Shown: piece after piece, positions 1 through 8,793 of the stretch
Position numbering within the stretch: the first letter of the stretch is position 1
How the letters are laid out: every line of letters starts with the position of its first letter
Assembly: GCA_963631545.1 (NCBI GenBank)
Contig: CAVGRN010000006.1
Span: 1 to 64,000, forward strand
Direction of reading: 5' to 3'
Origin: UBA1181 sp963631545
GTDB taxonomy: Bacteria > Bacteroidota > Bacteroidia > Bacteroidales > Paludibacteraceae
Length of the DNA: 64,000 bases
Notes under the pieces: generated by a model
The model's input: the letters and a program-made list of their open reading frames with translations, nothing else
Databases searched by the model: none
Told to the model about the DNA's origin: nothing
Position numbers and translations under genes: made by a program

Positions 1-1345
1 TGTCAGTGTTGTCACCGATGATCTTTACTGAGTTCTTGTTAGCACCTACAGTACCATCAGCACCCAAACCGTAGAATTTAGCCTCGAACATTCCAGTTCC
101 ACCAACTGCGATTTCCTCCTTCTTTGGAAGAGAGGTGAAGGTAACGTCGTCTACGATACCAACAGTGAAGTGGTTCTTTGGAGTTGGAAGAGACATGTTC
201 TCGTATACAGAAAGGATCTGAGCAGGAGTAGTATCGTTTGAACCCAAACCATAACGACCACCTACGATAACTGGAGCGTTCTTCTCCTCGTAGAATGCCT
301 CGCGAACATCCAAGTAGAGAGGCTCTCCGTTTGCACCTGGCTCCTTAGTTCTATCCAAAACAGTGATAACCTTAGCAGACTTAGGAACTGCAGCGAGCAA
401 GTGTTTTGTAGAGAATGGACGGTACAAGTGAACGGCAACCAAACCAACTTTCTCACCCTTCTTAGCGAGGAAGTCGATAACCTCACGGATACACTCAGTA
501 ACAGAACCCATAGCGATGATAACGCGGTCTGCGTCTGCTGCTCCGTAGTAGTCGAACAAACCGTAGTTACGACCGGTGATCTTAGAGATCTCCTTCATGT
601 AGTTCTCAACGATAGCTGGAACTGCGTCGTACATTGAGTTGCAAGACTCACGGTGAGTAAAGAATGTATCAGGGTTCTCAGCCATACCACGCATAACAGG
701 TTTGTTAGGGTTGAGGGCGCGAGAACGGAACTCAGCGAGTTTCTCTTGGTCGATAAGGCCAGCGAGGTCTTCGTTGTCTAATTTCTCAATTTTCTGGATT
801 TCGTGAGAAGTACGGAAACCATCGAAGAAGTTGAGGAAAGGAACCTGAGACTTGATAGTAGACAAGTGAGCTACACCAGCGAGGTCCATAACCTCTTGAA
901 CAGAACCTTCAGCGAGCATTGCGAAACCAGTCTGACGGCAAGCGTAAACATCCTGGTGGTCACCGAAGATACATAATGAGTGAGATGCGATGGTACGAGC
1001 AGAAACATGGAAAACAGCTGGCATTTTCTCAGCAGCGATTTTGTACATGTTCGGAATCATCAAAAGGAGTCCTTGAGATGCTGTGTAGGTGGAGGTCAAC
1101 GCTCCTGCTTGGATTGAACCGTGAACTGCACCTGCTGCACCAGCCTCAGACTGCATTTCGGTAACAGACACTGTCTCACCGAAGATGTTCTTGCGACCTT
1201 GTGCAGCCCATTCGTCTACATGCTCAGCCATTGTTGAAGATGGCGTGATAGGGTAGATACAGGCACACTCGCTGAACATATATGAGATATGTGCAGCTGC
1301 TTCATTTCCATCACAAGTGATGAATTTCTTTTCTTTAGCCATAAT
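1..1345 (-). CDS. nifJ: Pyruvate:ferredoxin (flavodoxin) oxidoreductase, N-terminal part (cut by window edge)
   Basis: About 448 codons run from ATG at 1345 off the left edge. The product oxidises pyruvate with CoA to acetyl-CoA and CO2, reducing ferredoxin or flavodoxin in the cytoplasm. The start MAKEKKFITCDGNEAAAHIS, then YPITPSSTMAEHVDEW (about 31-46), GETVSVTEMQSEAGAAGAVHG and TYTASQGLLLMIPNMYKIA, are the thiamine- and pyruvate-binding signatures of PFOR domain I. RPFSTKHLLAAVPKSAKVITVLDRTKEPG is the usual domain II/III region. The Fe-S and C-terminal TPP domains lie outside the window, so the full length of about 1180 residues cannot be checked. It stands alone, divergent from the GH30 gene, with its own TAnnTTTG box 66 bases upstream. 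Family assignment is secure. Confidence 0.95.
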   Translation of the reverse strand, partial: MMAKEKKFITCDGNEAAAHISYMFSECACIYPITPSSTMAEHVDEWAAQGRKNIFGETVSVTEMQSEAGAAGAVHGSIQAGALTSTYTASQGLLLMIPNMYKIAAEKMPAVFHVSARTIASHSLCIFGDHQDVYACRQTGFAMLAEGSVQEVMDLAGVAHLSTIKSQVPFLNFFDGFRTSHEIQKIEKLDNEDLAGLIDQEKLAEFRSRALNPNKPVMRGMAENPDTFFTHRESCNSMYDAVPAIVENYMKEISKITGRNYGLFDYYGAADADRVIIAMGSVTECIREVIDFLAKKGEKVGLVAVHLYRPFSTKHLLAAVPKSAKVITVLDRTKEPGANGEPLYLDVREAFYEEKNAPVIVGGRYGLGSNDTTPAQILSVYENMSLPTPKNHFTVGIVDDVTFTSLPKKEEIAVGGTGMFEAKFYGLGADGTVGANKNSVKIIGDNTD

Positions 1346-1418
1346 TTATCTATATAATGAACAATATAATTTCTATTGTAGTCCATTTAGGCAGGGTATA
1401 CTTACCCCACACGTTCTG

Positions 1419-1426
1419 CAAAAGTA
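1419..1426 (-). promoter_or_regulatory. nifJ: Bacteroidetes -7 box (TACTTTTG) for nifJ
   Basis: TACTTTTG on the minus strand matches the TAnnTTTG consensus of the primary sigma factor of Bacteroidetes. It lies about 75 bases before the nifJ start, leaving a leader of roughly 65 nt. No convincing TTTG -33 box was found at the usual spacing. Confidence 0.5.
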
Positions 1427-1544
1427 GAAAAAAAGTTTTTACGACCCCCATTAACATTGAATTATGTTGATTGAGGAATGATTTTTTTTGTATTGGCACA
1501 CAAAGCAAAATTCACGTTTTGTTCCTCATTTCGTTTCTTCATTG

Positions 1545-1552
1545 TATTTTTG
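1545..1552 (+). promoter_or_regulatory. Bacteroidetes -7 box (TATTTTTG) for the GH30 gene
   Basis: TATTTTTG fits TAnnTTTG exactly, 43 bases before the GH30 start. A TTTG lies 23 bases upstream (1518-1521), slightly further than the usual 19-21. Confidence 0.45.
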
Positions 1553-1594
1553 CCGAAAAGGAAACCATTATTATTTCATTAAACACACTTTCTT

Positions 1595-3883
1595 ATGAGC
1601 AAAAAATTCACCCATTTGCTTAAAGGCTTATCGGCCACCCTTTTACTTTCTGCTGGTGCCTCGGCTGCCGATGTTACCGTCTCAGTATCACCAACACAGA
1701 CTTTCCAAACAGTGGAAGGCTTTGGCGGAGGTACAGTCTACTACCAAAGTTGGACCGTTGCCCACAAAAACAAGGCAGCCATCTACGACACAATCTTCAC
1801 CGGACTCGGAATGTCGGGTCTGCGCCTTGGCAACTGGGCGCAAGAGGAGAATGCGAACCTTAGCAGCGACGCCGAAATCGTGAGCGAGGCGAAAAAGCGT
1901 TTGGGCGACGATTTCTTTATCATCATGTCATCGTGGGGCGCACCTGCCGAACTGAAAGCCAACAACTCCATCAAAGGCTCTAACGGCGGCATTAAAGCCT
2001 CGCTGAAGAAAGAAAACGGCGCGTTCGTATACGACAAATTCGGCGCTTGGTGGAAACGAGCGTTGGAACAGTACAAGGCCGTGGGCGTGGAGCCGGACTA
2101 CATCAGCATCCAAAATGAGCCAGATATGGACGCCACCTACGAAGCGACCCTCTTCAACCCCGACGAGGGAGACAGCATCGCCTCATACGGAAAAGCCTTG
2201 AAAGCCGTCCACACCGCCATTCAAAGCATGGACAATCCTCCGAAAATCCTCGGTCCAGAACCCTTGGGAATCGGCTACAACAGAACTCAAAACTATGTTA
2301 GCAAACTTGACCAGAACCTACTCGACGGATTCTGCTACCACCTCTACCATAGTGGTGTAAACCGAGCCTCTAACGACAGATACAGTTATCCCGACGACTT
2401 TGAAGCGGCTCTGACAAAACTCTACAATGCCTACGGCAGCAAACCTCTCTTTATGACGGAAAACTGTTCTGGGCGGACTCGCCAACCTAACGATGCAATC
2501 TACATTGCCTGGTTCATCGCCAACTGTTTCAACTATGGGCATAGTTCGTCCTACCTACACTGGAATCTTCTGTGGGGCAATACCGGCGGTGGTTGCATCA
2601 ACGTTGAGAACCCTTGGGACACAAGCACCTGGACCACCAAGGAAGGCTTCATCGTTCAATGTGAATACCACGGACTTCGGCACTTCTCCAAATTCGTGCC
2701 TCGTGGCTGGGTTTACATTGCCTCTTCCTCCTCGAACAGCGATGTCGTGTGCAGTTCTTTTAAAAGTCCGACCGACGATGCCTACACCGTCGTACTTATC
2801 AACAAAGGTTCTTCCGAACACGCTGCAAAACTCTCATTCCCCGTGTCTGCACCCGAAAGCGGCAAAATCATCCAAAGTGTTCCCAACAGCGGAATCTACA
2901 GCCAAGAGAAGGGGAAATACACAAGTGGAGAGAAAATTTCACTCCCCTCTTACAGTATCACAACCATCACGTTAAAAGCAAAAGAGCCTGCTCCTAACTT
3001 CTCCTGGTTGAACCCACAAAAAGACACTGCGTGGACGAACAACTCGTTGCAAAATATAATCTGTGAGGCAGACAAATCCTTAGACTACTCCGTTACCTTA
3101 TGTTGGAATCCAATCTCGGAAGTTGACAGTGCCTCCGCATCATCCTGCTGGACAACCAGCGACGGAACATTCAGCTGGAAAGCGAGCTATGCGCTCATCA
3201 ACTCCACAAACAACCGCTGGGCTGCGGCAAGCAACTCCAAAGAATGGCTTGAAGTGACACTCACATCTCCTTGCGAAATATCGCAAGCCACCATAGACGA
3301 GACCAGCACCATGGACTGCAATATCAAATCCTACCAATTGCAATACTTGAGTGGGGAAACTTGGAACACCATTGAAAAAGGAACAACCATCGGCAAAAAC
3401 CACAAAACATCGTTCAGCCCGGTAACCGCACAAAAATTCAGACTTTATATTGACAGTGCCGGATGTATCAACATCAATTATTTCGGACTGGGACAGAACG
3501 AGACAGTAATCGGGACTTCTTCTAATGGTTCTATCAACCAAAAATGGGAGATTGCCGATGGGAAACTTGGAAAAGGATACTTCACTATTGAAAAGGACGG
3601 CGTTGTGTTGAGCAAGTCTGCCACGGTTACACTCACCTCCGCCACCCAAATATCAGACATACTCAACAACGCCGAGCCTATGGCTTTTTATGCTGACGGC
3701 AGAATCCAAGTATTCGCCAATTCAGACAAAACGGATTATAAAGTATGGAGCATCTCTGGCATGCCAATCGCACAAGGAATTTTGGAGGGGAAGGGATTGC
3801 ATTCACTCCCACATAACGTCAGCAACGAAAGAGTAGTGTTACTTCAAATGAACGGAAAAACGATAAAGGTTGCGGTGAAATAA
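1595..3883 (+). CDS. Secreted GH30-family glycoside hydrolase (xylanase-like) with discoidin-like C-terminal region
   Basis: 762 residues. A signal peptide (1-24, cut near ASAA) is followed by a GH30 beta/alpha barrel starting FQTVEGFGGG. The acid/base Glu is E175 in ISIQNEPD and the nucleophile is E289 in LFMTENCS. A beta-sandwich usual for GH30 follows to about residue 460. Residues about 500-630 resemble an F5/8 (discoidin-type) carbohydrate-binding domain (ASYALINSTNNRWAAASNS, EWLEVTL). The last 65 residues (YKVWSISGMPIAQGILEG, then VVLLQMNGKTIKVAVK) look like a degenerate T9SS type A sorting domain without the usual PNP start. Likely substrate is xylan or glucuronoxylan, by resemblance to subfamily 8, but other GH30 specificities are possible. 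Monocistronic, flanked by its own promoter and a hairpin. Confidence 0.85.
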   Translation: MSKKFTHLLKGLSATLLLSAGASAADVTVSVSPTQTFQTVEGFGGGTVYYQSWTVAHKNKAAIYDTIFTGLGMSGLRLGNWAQEENANLSSDAEIVSEAKKRLGDDFFIIMSSWGAPAELKANNSIKGSNGGIKASLKKENGAFVYDKFGAWWKRALEQYKAVGVEPDYISIQNEPDMDATYEATLFNPDEGDSIASYGKALKAVHTAIQSMDNPPKILGPEPLGIGYNRTQNYVSKLDQNLLDGFCYHLYHSGVNRASNDRYSYPDDFEAALTKLYNAYGSKPLFMTENCSGRTRQPNDAIYIAWFIANCFNYGHSSSYLHWNLLWGNTGGGCINVENPWDTSTWTTKEGFIVQCEYHGLRHFSKFVPRGWVYIASSSSNSDVVCSSFKSPTDDAYTVVLINKGSSEHAAKLSFPVSAPESGKIIQSVPNSGIYSQEKGKYTSGEKISLPSYSITTITLKAKEPAPNFSWLNPQKDTAWTNNSLQNIICEADKSLDYSVTLCWNPISEVDSASASSCWTTSDGTFSWKASYALINSTNNRWAAASNSKEWLEVTLTSPCEISQATIDETSTMDCNIKSYQLQYLSGETWNTIEKGTTIGKNHKTSFSPVTAQKFRLYIDSAGCININYFGLGQNETVIGTSSNGSINQKWEIADGKLGKGYFTIEKDGVVLSKSATVTLTSATQISDILNNAEPMAFYADGRIQVFANSDKTDYKVWSISGMPIAQGILEGKGLHSLPHNVSNERVVLLQMNGKTIKVAVK

Positions 3884-3898
3884 TCCGTCTTATACCAA

Positions 3899-3944
3899 AA
3901 ACAAGAAACAAGATGCTGGACTTCCAACATCTTGTTTCTTGTTA
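3899..3944. terminator. Bidirectional terminator between convergent GH30 and lipoprotein genes
   Basis: A perfect 16-bp stem (3900-3915 with 3928-3943) encloses a 12-base loop, between two convergent genes. On the minus strand it runs into a TTTTT tract; on the plus strand the T tail is weak. Confidence 0.75.
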
Positions 3945-3954
3945 ATCAGTGCGT

Positions 3955-4362
3955 CTACTCCACTTCCTTCTCTACATAAAAGACGAATTCCTCGCCCTTC
4001 TCCGAAGAGGCATCTACCACAGCGTGCGTTTTCTCGTCGCGCACCACCATCAAGCGGACAGGCTTTCCGCCTATCACAGACACCCCGACAAGAGAGGCTG
4101 CCACACCCTCGTTATCGGCAACAGACAAGGCATCTGCCACACGAGAGCCATTTAAATATGCGCAATCATTGGAAAAAGATAGTGTAAGTGAGTCGGCTGC
4201 GATAAACTCGTGGGAGTAGAGATACGCCCAAAGGTCGGCATTTGCCGTATCGTCCACAGACACTGCCAACGTGTCGTTACCCGTCGCTCTATTTGTCTCC
4301 GTATTTGAATTACAGGACACCATCAGGAACAACGCCGATAAATAAAGAACTATGCGTTTCAT
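3955..4362 (-). CDS. Small predicted lipoprotein, unknown function
   Basis: 135 residues. The N-terminus MKRIVLYLSALFLMVSC is a clear type II signal peptide with the lipobox at C17, followed by a polar, Asn/Thr-rich linker. The remaining ~100 residues are probably a small beta-rich periplasmic or outer-membrane-anchored domain (YLNGSRVADALSVADNEG, VRLMVVRDEKTHAVVDASS). I do not recognise the family. It is monocistronic: the bidirectional hairpin lies just downstream, and an imperfect -7 box (TAAATTCG, 4393-4400) lies about 30 bases before the start. Confidence 0.7.
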   Translation of the reverse strand: MKRIVLYLSALFLMVSCNSNTETNRATGNDTLAVSVDDTANADLWAYLYSHEFIAADSLTLSFSNDCAYLNGSRVADALSVADNEGVAASLVGVSVIGGKPVRLMVVRDEKTHAVVDASSEKGEEFVFYVEKEVE

Positions 4363-4427
4363 TTCTGTAGAATTTTATCAATTAAATTTTTGCGAATTTA
4401 CAAGATTTTGAGAAGACACAAACTTTT

Positions 4428-5609
4428 CTATTCAAAAAGAAGATAGGCCAATGTTTGCGTTTCACAGCCAATATATGTGAGGACAAGATAGCCCTGTTTG
4501 ATTCTTCCGTTTTTTATATGCAAAGGATGCGCCGCAGTCATTTCCTCATTGAAATCTGCGAGCGTTTTGGCTGTCGGGAAGCTCTTCACGACAAACCGTC
4601 CCCTACTCTCTTTCTCCGCATAGCGCACTTGCAGCAGGTGCGACACGACACCCATATTCATACGCAAATTCACCTCCACACAGGGATGCAGAGAGAATCG
4701 TTTTTCATCCTCATCAGACAAAATCATCATATCCACTCCGAAATATCCTTGATAAAAAGGTGCTACCGTTTGCACGAAAAATTTTTCCAAGCAACGTGCC
4801 ACGCGCATCAAATCATGTTTCGGAACAAAGTGAGACAAGTCGCTCAGAATGGCTTCGTCACTCATCATCCGATTGCCCTTATATCGCCCGTCCTCCGTTT
4901 CAAAAATGGAGAAACCAACGAATGAAACGTCATTTCCGCCACTGCGGAACTCCATAGCAAAGTCAAGTTTCTTCCCCTCATACCAACGCTCGCCCATAAG
5001 GAAACCCTGTCGTTTCAACGCATTGGCGCACCACTGCTCGCCCCGCCCATCTATTTTGCCATCCGCAATTCGTAAAAGTCCCTTTCCACTACTCGACCAC
5101 GGCATTTTCAACACCGACTGTGGATTCATTTTCAGCCATTCCGACACTTCTCCAACAGAATGCAGAACGCTCGGCATCACAAAATTCTCTGGCAAAGCGC
5201 AATCGTTTTCCTCCAAAAACGTTAGCACATCCACCACAAAATCTCTGCCCGAAAGTTTTCTGATCGAATCACAATCCACTTGCTGTCGAGAGGCACTCTT
5301 CGACAGCCACACTCGCTCCAACTGGTGGTTCCAACCCCAAGGGACGAGTTGATCGGCCTCGGCAGACTGCCGCCAATACTCGTCCAGGCTCATCCACGAT
5401 GCACGCACTGAGAGTGCCTGCCGAATGTCCTCCTGCCAATCTTGCGGCACACCCACCGGCAACAACACGCAATCATCCTCATCTGCAAACCAAAGCGGGA
5501 GGAGCGATAAATCATCTCGGAAACGAATGATATTTTTCGGCGGAGAATATGAACTCTTACCGAATGCGAGGCAAAAATCAGTTTCTGGATTGAAGTAGTG
5601 ATAAATCAT
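4428..5609 (-). CDS. Bacteroidetes-specific ATP-grasp-like protein
   Basis: 393 residues, no signal peptide, cytoplasmic. The middle and C-terminal parts look like an ATP-grasp fold. SVLKMPWSSSGKGLLRI (about 165-181) resembles the ATP-binding lysine/glycine loop, and HPCVEVNLRMNMG (about 314-326) resembles the metal-binding E-x-N-x-R segment. ATP-grasp enzymes join a carboxylate to an amine, thiol or similar through an acyl phosphate; the substrate here is unknown. It is last in a set with the SUMF1-like gene (11 bases upstream) and the PepSY-like lipoprotein. The fold call rests on these two motifs only. Confidence 0.6.
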   Translation of the reverse strand: MIYHYFNPETDFCLAFGKSSYSPPKNIIRFRDDLSLLPLWFADEDDCVLLPVGVPQDWQEDIRQALSVRASWMSLDEYWRQSAEADQLVPWGWNHQLERVWLSKSASRQQVDCDSIRKLSGRDFVVDVLTFLEENDCALPENFVMPSVLHSVGEVSEWLKMNPQSVLKMPWSSSGKGLLRIADGKIDGRGEQWCANALKRQGFLMGERWYEGKKLDFAMEFRSGGNDVSFVGFSIFETEDGRYKGNRMMSDEAILSDLSHFVPKHDLMRVARCLEKFFVQTVAPFYQGYFGVDMMILSDEDEKRFSLHPCVEVNLRMNMGVVSHLLQVRYAEKESRGRFVVKSFPTAKTLADFNEEMTAAHPLHIKNGRIKQGYLVLTYIGCETQTLAYLLFE

Positions 5610-5620
5610 CGAGGGGAAAG

Positions 5621-6475
5621 TTATTCCGTGCCATCTTTTTCTTCCGCCAAGCGGAATCCAATGATGCTTGAAGAATAGTCCGGTTTGGCTTTACTTCGGC
5701 AGGAAACCCTGCAGAAAGAGGCAGGCCCCTCAAAGTAACCTCCCCGGCAAACCTTTTCTGTGCCTGTTGCAGCCCCCTCAGGGTTAATTTGCTCCACTTC
5801 GGTATCTGTTGGGTATGAGCCGTACCAGTCTGAACACCACTCCCACACATTTCCGCTCATATCATAGAGCCCCAACTCATTCGCTTTACGGGTTCCACAA
5901 GGGTGGGCTTCTCCTTCGGCGTTGTCTTTATACCAACCCAACGTGTAAAGGTCGTTTCCACCGCTGTATTTCATACTTTCGGTCATCACGCCACCCCGTG
6001 CGGCATACTCCCACTCCGCTTCCGTAGGCAAACGGTAGGAAGTGCCGAGAAAATTGTTAAGTTTGGCGATGAATTTTTGCACATCCTTCCAAGAAACATC
6101 CGTTACGGGCGCATCATCGTTAGGGATGAGGCACGGATTTTTGCCCATAACCTCGCGCCACTGCCTCTGAGTAACTGGATATTTGCATATCGCATAACTA
6201 CGCACAAAAACGGGGTGCGCAGGTTTTTCGGGAGCGACGCACTCCTCCGTCTGCTCCTCGGTGCATCCCATCGTGAACGAGCCACCCTCTACAAAAACCA
6301 TTTTAAAAGTGAGAATCGCCTTTTTCCGCGCTATCTGATCTGCGCGGTAGGCAGAAGTCTGCTGCGACGGCTGCGCCTTGTCCGCACTCTTCTTCTCTTT
6401 TTTACCTGCTCCACAAACGGCAAGACAGGAGAGCATCAGCACCCCTGCCAAACCTATCAATCTACTCAATGTCAT
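5621..6475 (-). CDS. Exported SUMF1/FGE-sulfatase-domain protein
   Basis: 284 residues. An N-terminal hydrophobic segment containing LSCLAVC indicates export, probably as a lipoprotein. The SUMF1 (formylglycine-generating-enzyme-like) domain covers about 55-280: FVEGGSFTMGC, YPVTQRQWREVMG, APVTDVSWKDVQKFI, YRLPTEAEWEYAARGG, GLYDMSGNVWEWCSDWYG, CRGGYFEGP and IIGFRLA. Proteins with this fold range from sulfatase-activating enzymes to non-catalytic ligand-binding members such as the gliding proteins GldJ/GldK. Export argues against a cytoplasmic activase, and no sulfatase is nearby. It starts 3 bases after the lipoprotein gene, so the two are coupled. Confidence 0.85.
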   Translation of the reverse strand: MTLSRLIGLAGVLMLSCLAVCGAGKKEKKSADKAQPSQQTSAYRADQIARKKAILTFKMVFVEGGSFTMGCTEEQTEECVAPEKPAHPVFVRSYAICKYPVTQRQWREVMGKNPCLIPNDDAPVTDVSWKDVQKFIAKLNNFLGTSYRLPTEAEWEYAARGGVMTESMKYSGGNDLYTLGWYKDNAEGEAHPCGTRKANELGLYDMSGNVWEWCSDWYGSYPTDTEVEQINPEGAATGTEKVCRGGYFEGPASFCRVSCRSKAKPDYSSSIIGFRLAEEKDGTE

Positions 6476-6478
6476 ACG

Positions 6479-7348
6479 TTATTCTTCTATTGAATCCGCA
6501 CCTTTCTTCTCCTGACTCAGAAATTCTCCCGATTTGGAGAATGTCAACTCAACATTATTCGGCTTGTTCAACTTCACCCGGTAGCCATAGCTCTTCCGCT
6601 CTATGCGTCGGATAAACTGGTCTGGATAATTCTTCTCCATATACTTGCTGACGTTGCGTGGCAATAATGCCAGCACACTCTCAGGGAAACGGCTCTTCTT
6701 ATAATTACGCATTTCGAACCAGTTGCCCTTACGGTTGAAATTGATTTCCGTATTATCGTCCAATGTCACGTTATAATCGCCGTCGGTATCCTCTACAATA
6801 GAGATGACAACATTCGAAGGATAGTTTTTCGCCAAGAAAGCATCGGCCTCCGATGGGAGGTTCTTCCCTTCTGGTGCGTCGCTGATGAGCGAGCCATCCA
6901 TTGCGAAGTTCAGCTCCATATTCTTCGGTTTGTAGAACGACAGGCGATAAATGAAATTATTACGGCCGTATGAGCGGCGTTCTATCTTGCGGACTTCGCC
7001 CAGCACCTCGCGTTCTTTAAGGCATTCCAACAAAGGTTGCGGCAATATACCGAGGAGCGATGACGGTGCGCTATCGCCGTGAAGATTGATGTTCTCCCAC
7101 TCTCCCGAATGTAAGAACGACACCTCCACGCCATTCTCTAACAACACCTCATAGTCCATAAAATTCTTGGTTTCGCGAACAGACTCCACACCTTGCTCGG
7201 GGAAATGGGTGGTGAGAAAGGAACGTACATCCGCTGGAAGCGACCTATCAACCGAATTGGAATTACAAGCCGCAAGCAATACCCCCAGAAGCAAAACCCA
7301 AACGGACTTTGCCGAAAAAACATATTTTTTTAAATAAGACGTGTGCAT
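6479..7348 (-). CDS. Lipoprotein with two PepSY-like (DUF2874) repeats
   Basis: 289 residues. The signal peptide ends in the lipobox LLAAC (about residue 28). Two related halves follow, each made of the PepSY-like alpha-beta unit of PF11396 type: a helix of pattern LPxxVxxFLxxxFPEQ, then strands such as YEVLLENGVEVSF / YNVTLDDNTEINF, a tryptophan strand (GEWENIN / GNWFEM), and a second helix plus strands (RKIERRSYGRNNFIYRL / RRIERKSYGYRVKL). This is an internal duplication. Such proteins are exported binding or inhibitory modules, but no ligand is established. It is first of three genes and has a TAAATTTG box 25 bases before its start. Confidence 0.8.
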   Translation of the reverse strand: MHTSYLKKYVFSAKSVWVLLLGVLLAACNSNSVDRSLPADVRSFLTTHFPEQGVESVRETKNFMDYEVLLENGVEVSFLHSGEWENINLHGDSAPSSLLGILPQPLLECLKEREVLGEVRKIERRSYGRNNFIYRLSFYKPKNMELNFAMDGSLISDAPEGKNLPSEADAFLAKNYPSNVVISIVEDTDGDYNVTLDDNTEINFNRKGNWFEMRNYKKSRFPESVLALLPRNVSKYMEKNYPDQFIRRIERKSYGYRVKLNKPNNVELTFSKSGEFLSQEKKGADSIEE

Positions 7349-7372
7349 AGAATCCTATATTAGTTACAAACC

Positions 7373-7380
7373 CAAATTTA
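7373..7380 (-). promoter_or_regulatory. Bacteroidetes -7 box (TAAATTTG) for the PepSY-lipoprotein operon
   Basis: TAAATTTG on the minus strand fits TAnnTTTG exactly. A TTG trimer lies 18 bases further upstream (7399-7401) as a partial -33 element. The expected leader is very short, about 18-20 nt. Confidence 0.55.
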
Positions 7381-7455
7381 GTTATTTTTCCGATACCACA
7401 ACGGAAAGGTCATAAAATTTCAAGCAAAGAGCGTTATTTGTGTGCGAAGAGGCAT

Positions 7456-7491
7456 CAAATAAAAAGGAGGAGTAGACAAGTCTACCCCTCC
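7456..7491 (-). terminator. Rho-independent terminator of the lpx-nqr unit
   Basis: An 11-12 bp GC-rich stem (7466-7477 with 7480-7491, one G-T pair) is followed on the minus strand by TTTTTATTT, just after nqrF. It is the only strong terminator between lpxD and this point. Confidence 0.9.
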
Positions 7492-7510
7492 CCGACAAAG
7501 TGCTTTGAAT

Positions 7511-8779
7511 TTATCCCCCGAAGTTGTCGAAACGAATCATATCGTCCTCGACTCCTAAGCTATGGAGCAAATCTAACACGGTCTTAGCCATCATCGGAGG
7601 TCCGCAGAGGTAGTACTCCACATCCTCTGGAGCCTCGTGTTTGTTGAGGTAGGTGTTACCCATCACCGGTGCGACGAATCCAGGAGTATACTTAACTCCT
7701 TGTGCATCTGCCTTAGGATCTGGACGGTCCAAAGCCAAATGGAAGTGGAAGTTAGGGAATTCCTTCTCCAACTCCAAGAAATCTTCCAAGAAGAATACCT
7801 CGTCGATACCTCTTGCACCGTAGAAATAGTGCATTTCACGATCACGAGTGTTCAAAGTCTTCAACATGTGCATAATCTGCGCACGAAGTGGTGCCATTCC
7901 GGCTCCTCCTCCTACCCAAATCATCTCTCGCTTAGAGTCGAACACAGGGTGGAAATCACCGTAAGGTCCTGACATGATAACCTTATCTCCTGGCTTCAAA
8001 CTGAAGATGTAAGTAGAAGCGATTCCACATGGCACATCTTGGAAACCAACTTGTGGTTTTGGTTTGAATGGAGGTGTTGCGATACGAACAGTCAACGTGA
8101 TGATATCACCCTCATCTGGGTAGTTGGCCATTGAGTAGGCACGGATAGTTGGCTCAGTGTTCTTTTGGTGCAATCCGAAAATTCCGAATTTTTCCCAAGA
8201 TGGAACATACAAATCGCCAATCAATGAACGATCGAAATCGTTGTAGTTGATATCATACTCAGGAATCTTAATCTGAGCGTAGGAACCTGGCAAGAAGTCC
8301 ATGTGTTCTCCCTTAGGAAGGGCAACCTTGAACTCTTTGATGAAGCTGGCAACGTTCTTGTTCCCAATAACGGTGCACTCCCATTCCTTAACACCCATAA
8401 CAGACTCAGGCACTTTAATCTTCATATCGCCTTTCACCTTTGTTTGGCAACCCAAACGCCAGTGGTTCTGCTGCTCTTTTCTTGAGAAATGACCTTTCTC
8501 AGAATCAAGGATCTCTCCTCCACCTTCCAATACTTGGCATTTGCATTGTCCACAAGAACCCTTTCCACCACAGGCAGAAGGCAAGTGGACGCCATTGACA
8601 GCCAATGTACTAAGCAAAGACGAACCAGACTCAACCTCTACTACATTGTCGCCATTAATGGTAATCTTCGCTGCACCAGAGGTTACCAAATACTTCTTGG
8701 CAACGAGAAGGAGTATTACAAGCGCCAAAATGATGACGAGGAATACTACAATACTTGTTAAAATCAACGTTATATCCAT
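7511..8779 (-). CDS. nqrF: Na+-translocating NADH:quinone reductase subunit F
   Basis: 422 residues, the usual length. NqrF takes electrons from NADH through FAD and a 2Fe-2S centre into the sodium pump. An N-terminal membrane helix (5-27) precedes a plant-type ferredoxin domain with cluster ligands C70, C76, C79 (CGGKGSCGQC) and C111 (RLGCQTK). The ferredoxin-reductase-type FAD domain includes RAYSMANYPDEG, and the NADH domain includes MIWVGGGAGMAPLRAQ, HYFYGARG and YYLCGPPMMAKTVLDLL. It is the last gene of the nqrABCDEF run, 14 bases after nqrE and followed by a strong terminator. Confidence 0.98.
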   Translation of the reverse strand: MDITLILTSIVVFLVIILALVILLLVAKKYLVTSGAAKITINGDNVVEVESGSSLLSTLAVNGVHLPSACGGKGSCGQCKCQVLEGGGEILDSEKGHFSRKEQQNHWRLGCQTKVKGDMKIKVPESVMGVKEWECTVIGNKNVASFIKEFKVALPKGEHMDFLPGSYAQIKIPEYDINYNDFDRSLIGDLYVPSWEKFGIFGLHQKNTEPTIRAYSMANYPDEGDIITLTVRIATPPFKPKPQVGFQDVPCGIASTYIFSLKPGDKVIMSGPYGDFHPVFDSKREMIWVGGGAGMAPLRAQIMHMLKTLNTRDREMHYFYGARGIDEVFFLEDFLELEKEFPNFHFHLALDRPDPKADAQGVKYTPGFVAPVMGNTYLNKHEAPEDVEYYLCGPPMMAKTVLDLLHSLGVEDDMIRFDNFGG

Positions 8780-8793
8780 TGTTTATACTCCTA

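Noticed and set aside
1491..1510. TTGGCAC near 1494 as a second sigma-54 promoter, for the GH30 gene
   Set aside because: GG and GC are only 8 bases apart instead of 10, and a good TAnnTTTG box lies closer to the gene.
3140..3649. 169-codon minus-strand frame inside the GH30 gene
   Set aside because: Antisense to a well-supported coding frame, with no independent promoter or recognisable motif.
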